64,000 bases of DNA from Bufo bufo. Lineage: Eukaryota > Chordata > Amphibia > Anura > Bufonidae. Below the pieces are notes generated by a model that was given only the letters and a program-made list of their open reading frames with translations, made no database searches and was not told the origin of the DNA. Both the position numbers and the translations under genes were made by a program. Of the stretch, positions 46,541 to 58,414 are shown piece after piece. The stretch covers positions 112,423,295 to 112,487,294 of the forward strand of contig NC_053397.1 in NCBI RefSeq assembly GCF_905171765.1, given 5' to 3'. Position 1 is the first letter of the stretch. Each line of letters opens with the position of its first letter.

Positions 46541-49500
46541 GATCCTGTCGGGGGCAGATCTTGGGTGGAGTCTCCTCGTCCCCGGTTTCCCGTGTTGACA
46601 AACCACTGATCACTGTTGTCCTCTCCTGGGTCGGGGGCTCGGTGACGACCCAGGCGTTGGTGGACTCTGGTGCTGGTGGTTTGTTCATTGATAGTGTGTT
46701 CGCTGCCGCCAATTCCATTCCTCTGCAGGCTCGAGGTTCCCCACTGGCTCTTGAGGCGATAGACGGCAGACCCCTTCTGTCGTCACACGTGACTCATGAG
46801 ACCCTTCCAGTGGGGATAGCCATTGGTGCCGTTCACAGAGAGTCGGTCTGTCTCCAGGTTATTTCGTCTCCACACTACTCGGTGGTCTTGGGGTACCCCT
46901 GGCTCCAGAAGCATAATCCGACTTTCGATTGGAGATCGGCCGAGATCCTCTCGTGGTCACCGCAGTGTGGGGCTAGTTGCATCCATGGGTCTGTCAAGTT
47001 GCTGTGTACTTCCTCGGACTCTCTGTTGCCTCCTGAATACGAGGAGTACCGGGATGTATTCGATAAGGTGCGCCCGGTTGCCCTACCTCCGCACCGCCCA
47101 TACGATTGTGCCATAGAGTTACAACCTGGTGCCGTTCCTCCTCGTGGCAAAGTCTATCCACTGTCGGTAGCGGAGAATGAGGCCATGGAGGAGTACGTGA
47201 GGGAGGCGCTTTCACGCGGACACATTCGCAAATCCTCGTCCCCGGCAGGGGCTGGATTTTTCTTTGTGAAAAAGAAGGGCGGTGAGTTGAGGCCTTGCAT
47301 CGATTACAGGGGTCTCAATCGCATCACGATCAAGAACGCTTACCCGATACCCTTGATTTCCGAGCTGTTCGATCGCCTTAAAGGGGCCACGGTCTTTACC
47401 AAACTCGACCTGAGGGCGGCATATAACCTGGTAAGGATCAAGGCGGGCGATGAGTGGAAGACTGCGTTTAACACCAGGACCGGTCATTATGAATCCTTGG
47501 TTATGCCCTTTGGGTTGTGCAATGCGCCCGCAGTCTTTCAGGAATTCATCAACGATGTTTTCCGTGACCTGTTGCAGCAGTGTGTGGTGGTCTATTTGGA
47601 TGACATCTTGGTATATTCTGAATCCATGGAGGCCCACATTCTGGATGTCAGACGAGTGTTGCAACAGTTACGAGAGAACAAGCTGTTCGGTAAGCTTGAG
47701 AAATGCGAATTTCACCGATCCTAGGTAACCTTCTTAGGTTACATCATTTCCGCTGAGGGGTTCTCCATGGATCCTGAGAAGGTTTCGGCTGTCTTACAGT
47801 GGCCCCAGCCCAGTGGTCTTCGTTCCCTGCAGCGCTTTTTGGGCTTCGCCAATTATTATCGGAAGTTCATCAGGGACTTTTCCATGCTGGCCAAGCCTCT
47901 CACGGATCTGACCAGGAAGGGCAGTAATTCCCAGGTCTGGCCGCTCGAGGCCATCCGAGCTTTTGAGGCCCTAAAGTCCGCTTTTGTGTCGGCTCCGATT
48001 CTGTCGCATCCCAACCCTGGGTTGCCCTTTGTCCTCGAGGTGGACGCGTCTGAGACGGGAGTAGGCGCCCTTCTGTCTCAGCGTAGAACACCAGAGGGTC
48101 CTCTGCTTCCTTGTGGGTTTTACTCCCGGAAACTGTCTTCCGCGGAGTGCAACTATCAGATTGGTGACAGGGAGTTATTGGCCATCGTGCAGGCCCTTAA
48201 AGAATGGAGGCACTTGCTCGAGGGTTCGGTGGTTCCGGTTCTCATCCTGACGGACCATAAGAATCTGACCTACCTTTCTGAGGCCAAGAGATTGACACCA
48301 CGTCAGGCCAGATGGGCTCTGTTCTTGTCACGTTTTAATTACGTGGTCTCCTACCTACCCGGTTCCAAGAACATCAGGGCGGATGCCCTATCACGGCAGT
48401 ACTCCGAGCTGTCCAGGGAGGAGTCGATTCCGACTTCGGTCATACCTCCGAATCAGATCCTGGCCGCCATTCGCACCAGCCTGACCTCTCCCCTGGGTGA
48501 GCAGATTTTGGCGGCTCAATCTGGTGCTCCCCCTGGGAGACCCAACGGCAGATGTTTTGTGCCTGAGGAGTTGCGCACTCGGTTGTTGCGAACCTACCAT
48601 AACTCCAAGACCGCGGGGCATCCTGGAAAGAATCAGCTGTCCTGGGCTGTTTCACGTCTGTTCTGGTGGCCTTCCCTACGTTCCGACATCGCCGCATATG
48701 TAGCGGCATGCTCCGTTTGTGCCCAGAGTAAGTCCCCTCGGCACCTTCCGTTGGGCCTTCTGCAACCCATAGCCACCGGGGAGCGCCCATGGTCACACCT
48801 GGGGATGGATTTCATTGTGGACCTCCCTGCATCCCGAGGCCATACGGTCATTCTCATGATTGTGGATCGGTTTTCCAAAATGTGCCACTGTGTTCCTCTC
48901 AAGAAGTTACCCTCTGCACAAGAGTTGGCCACGATTTTTGCCAGGGAGGTCTTCCGGTTGCACGGTTTGCCCAAGGAGATTGTGTCGGATCGGGGGAGTC
49001 AGTTTGTGTCCAGGTTCTGGCGCGCCTTTTGCTCCCAGTTGGGGATTCATCTCTCCTTCTCCTCGGCCTACCACCCTCAGTCCAATGGGGCCGCAGAACG
49101 ATCCAATCAGGCCTTGGAGCAATTCCTTCGTTGCTATGTCTCCGATCACCAAGACAATTGGGTTGACCTTCTGCCTTGGGCTGAGTTTGCCAGGAACACG
49201 GCGGTGAACTCTTCCTCTGGGACGTCTCCCTTCATGGCCAATTATGGGTTCCAACCTGCCGTGTTACCGGAGGTATTCTCTCCCCAGGATATTCCGGCTG
49301 TGGAGGATCACCTTTCCGTCCTACGTGCTTCTTGGGTACAGATCCAGAAGTCCCTTGAGGTCTCTGCGCAGCGCCAGAGACTCCAGGCTGATCGCAGACG
49401 AGCGCCTGCTCCTTCCTACGAAGTCGGAGACCGTGTATGGTTGTCCACCCGCAACCTCAACCTTCGAGTGCCCACTGCCAAGCTGGCGCCTCGCTTTGTT

Positions 49501-49869
49501 GGTCCCTTCCGAGTGCTCCGCAGGGTAAACCCGGTAGCCTATGCCCTTGCGCTTCCTCCTGGCATGCGGATCTCTAACGTGTTTCATGTCTCCCTGTTGA
49601 AGCCACTGGTGTGTAATCGTTTCACTTCCTCGGTTCCTCGGCCTCGTCCGGTCCGAGTGGGCAATCATGAGGAGTATGAGGTGAGCAATGTCCTGGACTC
49701 ACGCCTGGTCCGCGGTCGGGTGCAGTTTTTGGTCCATTGGCGTGGTTATGGTCCAGAGGAGCGTTTCTGGGTTCCCTCCGCAGATGTCCATGCTCCTGCC
49801 TTGCTCCGAGCCTTCCACGCACGCTTCCCTCAGAAACCGTTTTTTGCTCCGCGGAGGAGGGGCCCTTGA
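46528..49869 (+). pseudogene. pol: Gypsy pol (protease-RT-RNase H-integrase-chromodomain), one nonsense codon
   Basis: About 1,114 codons in one frame. The aspartic protease has DSG at 46663-46671. The reverse transcriptase has FFVKKKGGELRPCIDYRGLN, TKLDLRAAYNLVRI, MPFGLCNAPAVFQ and catalytic YLDD (47592-47603). RNase H has LEVDASETGVGALLSQ (about 48035) and a LTDHKNL block. The integrase has an HHCC finger (about 48590-48725), D,D,E in GMDFIVDLP, SDRGSQF and NGAAERSN, then a GPF-type C-terminal module. The chromodomain (about 49676-49840) has YEVSNVLDSR, FLVHWRGYG and RFWVPSADV. TAG at 47722-47724, between the RT palm and thumb, is the only break. The protein would copy and integrate the element; the chromodomain usually steers it to particular chromatin. 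Confidence 0.95.
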
Positions 49870-49880
49870 GGGGGAGGTAC
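49868..49880 (+). promoter_or_regulatory. Gypsy polypurine tract
   Basis: Gagggggaggtac lies directly before the 3' LTR and overlaps the pol stop. It is the plus-strand primer region. Confidence 0.85.
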
Positions 49881-50338
49881 TGTCATGGTCTTACCTTCTT
49901 GCTGTTCTCCTTCGTTTGACATGTGCTGGCGGCCATCTTGGTTTCTGGGTTTCTTGTAGCCTTCCACCCTGCGGCTCCTCCTTCCCACTGGGAGGAGCTG
50001 GATGCCTAGCTCATATATATAGGAGGTCTGTGGCTTCAGTTCCTTGCTTGGTCCTCCTGTGTTCACATGCTTCTAAGACTGCTGCTGCTTCTGGTTCCTG
50101 ATCCTGGCTTCGTCTGACTACCCTGCTGGTTCCTGATCCTGGCTTCGTCTGACTACCCTGCTGGTTCCTGATCCTGGCTTCGTCTGACTACCCTTCTGGT
50201 TCCTGATCTCTGGCCTCTCAAAGACTCTGCTTCGGTTTCACCATTCGTTTGGACTTTTGCTTTACAGCTTTATGTTCAATAAAGCCTTCTTATTTTCACT
50301 TATCTCTTGTTGTACGTCTGGTTCATGGTTCCGTGACA
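49881..50338 (+). repeat. Gypsy 3' LTR
   Basis: 458 bp, one difference from the 5' LTR found by eye. Followed by the tatta duplication. Confidence 0.95.
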
Positions 50339-50343
50339 TATTA

Positions 50344-51038
50344 GTTGCCCTGTTTTGTATTCATATGTCTGTGTTCTGCAAGCCTTTGCAGCAGAGTGGC
50401 ATGACAAGGCCATGCAGTTTACTACTGGTGGAGCAAGTCCTTCTCTGCTTATTGCCACTCCTGCTCCCTTGCGTGAACTCCTGCTTGTATTATTAGTTGC
50501 CCTGTTTTGTATTCATATGTCTGTGTTCAGCAAGCCTTTGCAGCAGAGTGGCATGACAAGGCCATGCAGTTTACTACTGGTGGAGCAAGTCCTTCTCTGC
50601 TTATTGCCACTCCTGCTCCCTTGCGTGAACTCATGCTTGTATCATTAGTTGCTCTGTTTTGTATTTGCCTGTATGTTATGTATGCCTATGTGCCGTCGGT
50701 ACCTTCTGGTACCTGTTGTCCATTCGCTCCTGCTGTCACTGTCTAGTTCACGCTCCAGAGTGGACCCTGGCAACTTCCTGCGGCTAAGTCTAACCCTACC
50801 ATCTAGGGCTCTAGTGAAAACCAGGAGTTGCTTAGTTACGCCCCTCTGGAGTATTACTAGACAGTGGCGCAGTGGGGGTTTTCTCCCACTGTGCTGACGG
50901 TACATAGAGCTCTTGTTTTGTCTGTGCTGCCTTCCCTGTTTTGTTTGTGCAATAAACTCTTATGTGTCTGTACCTGATTTCCATTTGTTTATTGCATGAC
51001 GACGCAGTGGTCTCTCCTGGGACCTCGAACTCGTGACA
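50344..51038 (+). repeat. 3' LTR of the non-autonomous element, second part
   Basis: Continues 44520-45079 with two further 152-bp units (repeat cores at about 50366 and 50518) and ends gaactcgtgaca, followed by gaacc. Confidence 0.93.
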
Positions 51039-52926
51039 GAACCATCAAGTAGTTATCCGTCCTGCGGATAAAGGGGGGGCAATAGTTATCTGGGGAGAAG
51101 ATCAGTATAATAAAGAATGCCTCAGACAGCTATCAGATTTATCTACGTATACCCCATTAAAAAAGCACCCCATGGAAGATTTTAAAGATGCTCTCTCCCA
51201 TTACTGTGAAAAAGGGCTCCAAGATGGAATCTTGACAAAGCAAGAACATAATTTTATTATGGATACACCGGGTAGAAGGCCCGTTTTTTATTGCCTACCG
51301 AAGGTCCACAAAAATAATGTGGACCCACCAGGCCGGCCTATCATTTCGGGCATTGGATCGCTAACAGTAAATTTGTCACAATATATTGACACACTATTGC
51401 AACCACAAGTGAAAAAAATAAGGTCGTATATACGTGACACTACTGATATTGTAGGAACATTGGAAGGCCTGGACGTCTAGGACCATTGGATTATGGGTAC
51501 CTTGGACGTCCAGTCCCTCTATACCATTATTGATCATAATCAGGGCGTTTTGGCCTTGAAGGAACAATTAATGAAGGATACAACATGGAACATGGACCAA
51601 ATTGACTATCTGTTGGAGGGAGTTAATCACATTTTACATCACAATTATTTTTCCTTTTCTGATCAATTTTATTTACAGAGAAGGGGAACCGCCATGGGTA
51701 CCAGGTTTGCCCAGAGTTACGACAATTTATTTTTGGCGCAATGGGAAGTTAACAACATAGACCCCGAACTGGGGGGAGACCTGGTCCTATGGCGGCGTTA
51801 TATTGATGACATCATTTTTATTTGGAATGGATCACAAGAAAATTTGGATAAATTCATTGCCAAAATGAATGACAATGTAAATAATTTGAAGTTTACCTCC
51901 AGTATCGGAGAAGAAAAGGTAGAATTTTTAGACATCCAAATCATATGAAAAAATAACAAATATGTTTGTAATACATTCCAAAAACCCATGGCTAGAAATG
52001 GGTATATTCCATTCTCAAGTTGCCACCTACCAAGGTGGCTGACGAATGTACCCCTCGGACAGTTTCGCAGACTTAAGCGAAACTGTACCGAAGACAATAA
52101 ATTTGAGGAGGAGGGGAACTTAATGACCAATCAATTTAGAGAAAAAAATTATCCTGAATCAGTAGTCAATGAGGCCCTAATTAAAGTAAGAAATTTAGAT
52201 AGGAAGGAGTTTTTTGAACAGGCACCGAAATCTAAGCAAGGAGACAATCCAGAATTTTGAATTATTCTCCCATATAACACCCAGACAAAACAGATAGAAT
52301 CTATCATTAAATCACATTGGCATCACCTACATAATGATAAGACAATAGGGATGCTCTTTCCCCCAATCCCCAGAATTATTTATTCGAGGGCTCCAAATTT
52401 GGGGATTCAAATAGCCCCATCAGTAAAAAAGCAATACAAGGGAGGCCAGACATCAAATTGGCTTCAATTAAAAGGCTTTTTTAGATGTGGCAAATGTCTG
52501 GGCTGTAGAAAAACCAAATTCCCTAGGAAAACAACAACGGCTATATCAACGCAAAACTCTCACTCCATGACCATTAAAAATTTCCTCACATGCGATTCAA
52601 CCAATGTTATCTACCTAATCCAGTGTCCATGTTCGAAGCAGTACATAGGAAGAACCAAACGCACCTTGAAAGTCAGGATAGCAGAACATCTGAATAACAT
52701 AGACAAGGGCTATGAAAAACATTCGCTATCCAGACATTTCAAGGAGGTACACAATCAAGACCCTAAGGGTCTCTCGTTCATGGCACTGGAGAGGGTAGAG
52801 AAACATTGGCGAGGAGGAAACCAGATTGAGAGATTGTCAAGAGCCGAATCTAGGAAAATATATGAATTTGGTAGTCTTCTACCAAGGGGCTTAAATGCCG
52901 AGTTAGAAATATTCGGTTTCATATAG
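51039..52926 (+). pseudogene. Penelope 3 pol: reverse transcriptase and GIY-YIG endonuclease (three stops)
   Basis: One frame runs throughout, with stops at 51478-51480, 51946-51948 and 52258-52260 and no frameshift. The reverse transcriptase shows VVIRPADKGGAIVIW, FYCLPKVHKN, PPGRPIISGIGSL, GTLDVQSLYT, RRGTAMGTRFAQSYDN and the catalytic YIDDIIF (about 51799-51820). A linker follows, then a cysteine finger (CGKCLGCRK, LTCDS) and the GIY-YIG nuclease (VIYLIQCPC, QYIGRTKRTLKVRIAEHL). The end, LLPRGLNAELEIFGFI, is the classic Penelope C-terminus. Penelope reverse transcriptases are related to telomerase. This is the most complete of the three Penelope copies here. Confidence 0.93.
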
Positions 52927-53124
52927 GGTGGTACGTTTGGGTGTCGACGTAGAGTTGCATGTCAGGCTGTTTGTCAGCACTGCAACTCTGCCTCTACCCC
53001 ACATGTGCCCCCCTTTACTCTACTTTCTATGATCCAAAAATTATCTGCAAAAGCATCTGTAAAAATATCCGAACAAGAGGTCCCATAAAAAACCTTACAG
53101 CATGAGAAAAAGGAATCAGATTAA
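52927..53124 (+). repeat. Penelope 3 3' UTR / terminal repeat
   Basis: 52888-53042 reappears inverted at 36818-36973, and 53008-53124 directly at 36972-37088. The element ends ggaatcagattaaaa. Confidence 0.85.
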
Positions 53125-54688
53125 AAAACTATGGCTCTCAGAATATGGAAACACTAAAACATGATTTTTTTTTGTTTCAAAAAGGAAATCATTGTGTAAA
53201 ACTTACATAAATTTAAAAAAAGTATACATATTAGGTATCGCTGCATCCTTATCGACCGGCTCTATAAAAATATCACATGACCTAACCCCTCAGGTGAATA
53301 CCGTAAAATTTTTTAAATAAAAACGGTGTAAAAAAAACAATTTTTTGTCACCTTACATCACAAAAAGTGTAAGAGCAAGCGATCAAAAAGTCACACGCAC
53401 CCCAAAATAGTGCCAATCAAATTTTATCCCGCAAAAATCATACCCTACCCAAGATAATCGCCCAAACACTGAAAAATGTATGGCTCTCAGACTATGGAAA
53501 CACTAAAACGTGATTTTTTTTGTTTCAAAAATGAAATCATTGTGTAAAACTTACATAAATAAAAAAAAAATGTATACATATTAGGTATCGCCGTGTCCAT
53601 GACAACCTGGTCTATAAAAATACCACATGATCTAACCTGTCAGCCGAATGTTGTAAATAACAAAAAATAAAAACGGTGCCGGTGCAAAAACAGCTATTTC
53701 TTGTTACCTTGCCTCACAAAAAGTGTAATATAGAGCAATCAAAAATCATATGTACCCTAAACTAGTACCAACAAAACTTCCACCCTATCCCATAGTTTCT
53801 AAAATGGGGTCACTTTTTGGAGTTTCTACTCTAGGGGTGCATCAGGGGGGCTTCAAATGGGACATGGTGTCAAAAAACCAGTCCAGCAAAATCTGCCTTC
53901 CAAAAACCGTATGGCATTCCTTTCCTTCTGTGCCCTGCCGTGTGCCTGTACAGCAGTTTACGACCACATTTGGGGTGTTTCTGTAAACTACAGAATCAGG
54001 GCCATAAATATTGAGTTTTGTTTGGCTGTTAACCCTTGCTTTGTAACTGGAAAAAAAATATTAAAATGGAAAATCTGCCAAAAAAGTGAAATTTGGAAAT
54101 TGGATCTCTATTTTCCATTATTTCTTGTGGAACACCTGAAGGGTTAACGACGTTTGTAAAATCAGTTTTGAATACCTTGAGGGGTGTAGTTTCTAGAATG
54201 GGGTCATTTTTGGGTGGTTTCTGTTATGTAAGCCTCCCAAAGTGACTTCAGACCTGAACTGGTCCTTAAAAAGTTGTTTTTTGAAAATTTCTGAGAAATT
54301 TCAAGATTTACTTCTAAGCCTTGTAACGTCTCCCAAAAATAAAATGTTATTCCCAAAATGATCCTAACATGAAGTAGACATATGGAGAATGTAAAGTAAT
54401 AACTATTTTTCTAGGTATTACTATGTATTATAGAAGTAGAGAAATTGAAACTTGGAAATTTGCAAATTTTTCCAAATTTTTGGCAAATTTGGTATTTTTT
54501 TATTTTATGAATTTTTTTTACTCCATTTTACCAGTGTCATGAAGTACAATATGTGACGGAAAAACTGTCTCAGAATGGCCTGGATAAGTCAAAGCGTTTT
54601 AAAGTTATCACCACTTAAAGTGACACTGGTCAGATTTGCAAAAAATGGCCAGGTCCTTAAGGTGAAATAAGTCTGTGTCCTTAAGTAG
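53125..54688. mobile_element. TTAA-MITE 1, right piece
   Basis: Non-coding. It holds two ~350-bp direct repeats (landmark attaggtatcgc at about 53231 and 53580; aatcattgtgtaaaacttac in both). It ends at the TTAA 54689-54692. Confidence 0.8.
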
Positions 54689-54744
54689 TTAAGTGGGAGA
54701 ACTTGCACAATTAGTGGCTGACTAAATACTTTTTTTCCCTACTG

Positions 54745-55010
54745 TATATACCTGTTTCTGCCAAATACTGATTGAGGGGTGCCATATACCTTCTTCCACA
54801 AAATACTGATTGAGGGGTGCTATTGCTATATACCTTCTTCCACTAAGTCCAGATTGAGGGCTGCGATACACCTGCTTCCACAAAATACTGATTGAGGGGT
54901 GCTATATATCTTTTTCCGCCAAATACTGATTGAGGGGTGCCATATACCTTCTTCCACCAAATACTGATTGAGGGGTGCAATATACCTTCTTCTACAAATA
55001 CTGCTCTTCT
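54745..55010 (+). repeat. hAT3 5' minisatellite, part 3
   Basis: About seven 38-bp units. It ends about 30 bp before the transposase start region. Confidence 0.93.
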
Positions 55011-55041
55011 TTACGGACTCAGGCAGAGGGTCATTTAGAAA

Positions 55042-58025
55042 ATGACAGGCAGAGGAAGAGGCAGACCATTCCGCAGGGATGGTAGGGGTCAAGCAGGTGC
55101 ACCAGGCCAGAGCCTAAGTGGGAAGTTGGAGAAGGCGCGTGCGATTACTTCAAAGGGCGCACCAGAGTTGGTTGAGGGGCTCACTCAGCCTTCTGCTTCT
55201 GCACCCTCCTCATCCTCTGTATCTGCACCCTCCTTACTCTCTGCTGTGTGCACCCCCAAAGACACCACCACCATCACCATAACCCCTCCACTCGAGTCAG
55301 AGGAATTATTTTCCCATCCATTCCCAGACCTTACCGATGCACAGCCATTCTTGGCATCGGATGAGGAAGAGGAGGTAGAAACGGCCGCCACCCAGCGGTC
55401 TGACAACAGTACCCAGATCAGCCTAAGGAGGGTGGTCCTCTCTGTTGCTGCCTACTCCGAGATCTCTAATGTCAGTGGTGGTGAAGGTGACGATGATGAC
55501 GTGTTGATGGACATCACGTGGGTGCCCACAAGAGAGGAAGAGGAGGGGAGTTCAGAGGGAGTAACAGAGCAGCAGATAGGGAGGAGAAGGAGGAGAAGCA
55601 GGCAGAACTTGCAGTGCACAGGAGGCAAAAAGCAGACTGCAAATGTATCTGGAGCAGGCCATCCACCATGCACAGTCACATCTTGCGCTCCCAGGACGTC
55701 AGTTGCTGATAATAGTTTTGCCATCTGCAGCCTGTACTGTCAACACATAAGTCACGGTAAGCCCAACACTTACCTAGGGAAGACCTCCTTAAGAAGGCAC
55801 TTGGCCTCCTATCACCGAGCCCAGTGGGAGCAGCGCCATCAGAACCCACAAAGCCACACTCCGGGCGCTCCACGTCCTGCCTCCTTCTCCTCTGTCCTCC
55901 CATTTGTCCTCCACTCCACCTTCCACCGTGCCGTCGTTGCGTTCATCTGGCACAAGGAAGGCTTCCGTGGCCCAATTGTTCGAGTGTAAAATAATGACGA
56001 CACTGGATAATCCTCTTGCCCAAGAGCTGACCGCTGGCTTGTCGGAACTGCTAGCTCACCAACTACTGCCATATAAATTGGTGGACTCGGAGGCCTTTAG
56101 AAAATTTTTGGTCATTGGCACACCGCAATGGAAGGTCCCCGGAAGGAAATATTTCTCCCAGAAGGGCATCCCTGAACTATATGGTCATGTTCAGTGGCAA
56201 GTTAATACATCTCTGGCTCAGTGTTGGTGTCAAGATACATCTGACCACAGACATGGTACATAACTTTTACTGCCCACTGAGTGAACCTTCTGACGGCCGT
56301 CAAGCATGTAACCCGTTGCACCGTGTGGATTTGGTGTTACCGCCACGGGTTGGATGCAGGCCTGCCTCTTCTTCTCCTCCTCCTACTCCATCCTCTGTCT
56401 ACTCCTCACTAACTCCTCCTTTTCCACTGCTACCGCCTCTTCCGCTGCACCCCCAAGCTCCCCAGAACCTATTTGACGTGCCAGGTGAAACGTTGCCATG
56501 CTGTGCTGCGGCTGTTGTGCCTGGAAGCCAAGAGCCACAACGGTCCTGCACTCCTTTCAGCTCTGCGGTCACAGGCCGATCAGTGGCTAACCCCGCTCAA
56601 TTTGACAGTTGGTAAAGTGGTGTGCGACAATGGTGCCAATCTGCTGAGCGTGCTGAAACAGGGCAAAATGACAAACGTGCCGTGCATGGCACCCGTCCTG
56701 AACTTAGTCGTGCAGCGATTCGTTGCCAAATACTCCAGGGTCCAGGACGTCTTGCAGCAGGCCAGGAAAATCTCTGGCCATTCTAGAAGATCTTACACGG
56801 CCATGGCTCGCCTTGCTGACGTTCAGCGGCAACACCACTTGCCCGTCAGTCGTCTGATTTGTGACTGCGCGACGCACATTCAACTCCACCTTGTATATGC
56901 TTGATAGGCTGCTCCAGCAGAAACGTGCCGTTAAAGACTACCTGTACGAAGTCCTTGGCAGGACAGGTTCTGGGGAGCTTGTTTTTTTTTTTACCACGCC
57001 AGTGGCTGCTCATGCGCGAGGCATGCAGACTTCTGCGGCCATTTGATGAGATCACCAAACTGGTAAGTAGCAGCCAGGGCGCCATCAGTGATATCGTACC
57101 TTACACCTTCTTTCTGGAGCGTGCATTGCGTTGTGTCATTGCTCAAGCCGTCAAGGGGCAGGAGCTGGAAGATGAGGAAGTCGCAATGCTGAATGAATTC
57201 CCAGGGGGGGCTACTCCATCTGAGACAAGTCAGCAGGAGTCTGAAGAGGAGTAAGAGAAGGATGGTGGCTGGGGGGAGGAGGAGGAGAAGGTGGAGGTAG
57301 AAGAGCAGGCTTTGAACTTTTCGGGGATCTCTGGTGTTGTCCTTGGCTGGGGGAGGAGACCAAGGACGAAATTCTCCTGGGCAATGAGCAGGAGACGGGG
57401 TGCTCCACCCCTTCCAATTTAGTGCAAATGGGGGCCTTCATGTTCCAGTGTTTGAAGAGGAACCCACATATAAAAAGCAGACATGTTACCAGCATCACAG
57501 AGGGCTGTCAGAATGCAGCATTTCCAGGCCTTGCTGCGAGAGATGCTACATTCTGCTGTTGCAGGCACTGGCAGAGGAATTTCCACCCACAGCAAAACAG
57601 GTGCGGGTACCAATCCTACAGTGCCTGCAAAAAGAGGGCAGTTTGAAGATGTGTTGGTCACTTCGGATATAAGATCATTCTTGAAGCCAACCCATCGACA
57701 GCCGCCCTCCGGATCCAGCCTCAGGGAAACCTAGACTGACAGGTGTCCGGGTTAACGGCCGATGTGGGCGCTCTGAGAAGCAAGGAACCCCTTGACTACT
57801 GGTGTGTAGGCTTGACCTGTGGCCAGAGCTGGCACAATTTGCCATGGAACTCTTGGTTTGCCCCTCGTCGAGTGTCCTGTCCGAAAGGACTTTCAGCGCA
57901 GCAGGGGGATCGTGACCGATAAGCGCACTCGCCTAGCTCACGACAGTGTGGACTACCTCACATTTTTAAAAATGAATGAGGCATGGATCTCGGAGGAATT
58001 CAACACCTGTGATGACCACTTGTAA
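55042..58025 (+). pseudogene. hAT3 transposase (frameshifted)
   Basis: The ATG at 55042 opens a 315-codon frame: a basic Arg/Gly N-terminus (MTGRGRGRPFRRDGRG), a Ser/Thr-rich and acidic stretch, and a BED-type zinc-finger remnant (ICSLYCQHI...SLRRHLASYH, about 55724-55822). Later blocks in other frames are SEAFRKFLVIGTPQWKVPGRKYF (about 56085-56165), KVVCDNGANLL and VPCMAPVLNLVVQRF (about 56615-56725), STLYMLDRLL (about 56885) and the hATC end (about 57830-58020: SSVLSERTFSAAGG, TDKRTRLAHDSVDYLTFLKMNEAW). At least four frameshifts separate them. It encodes a nuclear DDE transposase of the hAT superfamily, no longer translatable. Confidence 0.88.
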
Positions 58026-58406
58026 TTGAATTTCCTCATGCTAGCCCACACATATCCGCCACCACCCAGAACAAAGAATGGTCCTTGCCTTATGTATATA
58101 CCAATAGGGAAAAAAAAAATTCTAGGCTCCAGCAGGGCACATTTTTTTGAGTTTCCCTTTAAGACGCATAAAAACGGCCCCTGATTAAAATACATATTTT
58201 TTGTGGGAATTTTTGCCAATGATCACCCTCTGGTATATCACTGTCCATGTTGTGGGACTATTTGTGTACTTCTAGTAAGTGTTTGCTGGCTGCAAATATG
58301 ACCTGAAGGTTTTTCAGGTTCGCCTGCCATTAAAGTGAATGGGGCCCGCCGCGAACGCGCAGTTCGCGAACATTTGATTGTCCCGGCCGATGTTCGTCCA
58401 TCACTA
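58026..58406 (+). mobile_element. hAT3 3' region and terminus
   Basis: Non-coding 3' UTR ending in a hAT terminus rich in ttcgcg words (gcgaacgcgcagttcgcgaac near 58352-58372) and gtccatcacta. Confidence 0.85.
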
Positions 58407-58414
58407 CTGCCAAC
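58407..58414. repeat. hAT3 target-site duplication, right
   Basis: CTGCCAAC, identical to 24903-24910. Confidence 0.93.

Larger units (their letters stand above)
45080..50338 (+). mobile_element. Chromodomain Gypsy retrotransposon (Tf1/sushi type), nearly intact
   Basis: 458-bp LTRs (45080-45537 and 49881-50338) differ at a single base that I could find (cttcttcgg against ctctgcttcgg). They are flanked by tatta (45075-45079 and 50339-50343). Order: LTR, self-complementary primer site, gag, -1 frameshift, pol (protease, reverse transcriptase, RNase H, integrase, chromodomain), polypurine tract, LTR. It is the youngest insertion in the nest. One nonsense codon in pol is the only visible lesion. 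Confidence 0.96.
42088..51038 (+). mobile_element. Non-autonomous LTR retrotransposon (hosting a Gypsy)
   Basis: Two 1,255-bp LTRs (TGTCA...TGACA) surround a 1.18-kb non-coding interior. A perfect 5-bp duplication gaacc lies at 42083-42087 and 51039-51043. The 3' LTR is split by a Gypsy insertion; its pieces 44520-45079 and 50344-51038 add up to exactly 1,255 bp. There is no gag or pol, so it must be mobilised in trans. At least six LTR-LTR differences are visible in the first 600 bp, so it is older than the Gypsy inside it. Confidence 0.93.
36806..53124 (+). mobile_element. Penelope-like element 3 with terminal direct and inverted repeats
   Basis: The left end carries 36818-36973, an inverted copy of 52888-53042 (the end of the pol gene and start of the 3' UTR). 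Next comes 36972-37091, a direct repeat of 53008-53127. This inverted-plus-direct arrangement is characteristic of Penelope-like elements. Flanking aaaaaactatggctc-type sequence at both sides (about 36788 and 53125) suggests a target duplication of about 15 bp. A 5' leader (37092-38792), the broken coding region and a GIY-YIG end follow. It is interrupted by TTAA-MITE 2 and the LTR element. Confidence 0.85.
36272..54688. mobile_element. TTAA-MITE 1 (host of the Penelope insertion)
   Basis: Flanked by TTAA at 36268-36271 and 54689-54692. Termini cctcttcaggacaca and ctacttaaggacaca (inverse) match at 11 of 15 positions. The left piece is 36272-36805 and the right piece 53125-54688, together about 2.1 kb of non-coding sequence. 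It contains perfect palindromes (36325-36352; arms 36371-36383 and 36388-36400) and a direct repeat, attaggtatcgcc...gaccggctctataaa, seen at about 36596, 53231 and 53580. TTAA targeting suggests a piggyBac-type mobiliser. Confidence 0.8.

Noticed and set aside
46332..49822. Several 90-128-codon antisense frames across the Gypsy gag-pol
   Set aside because: GC-rich coding DNA opens complementary frames; the plus-strand polyprotein explains the region completely.
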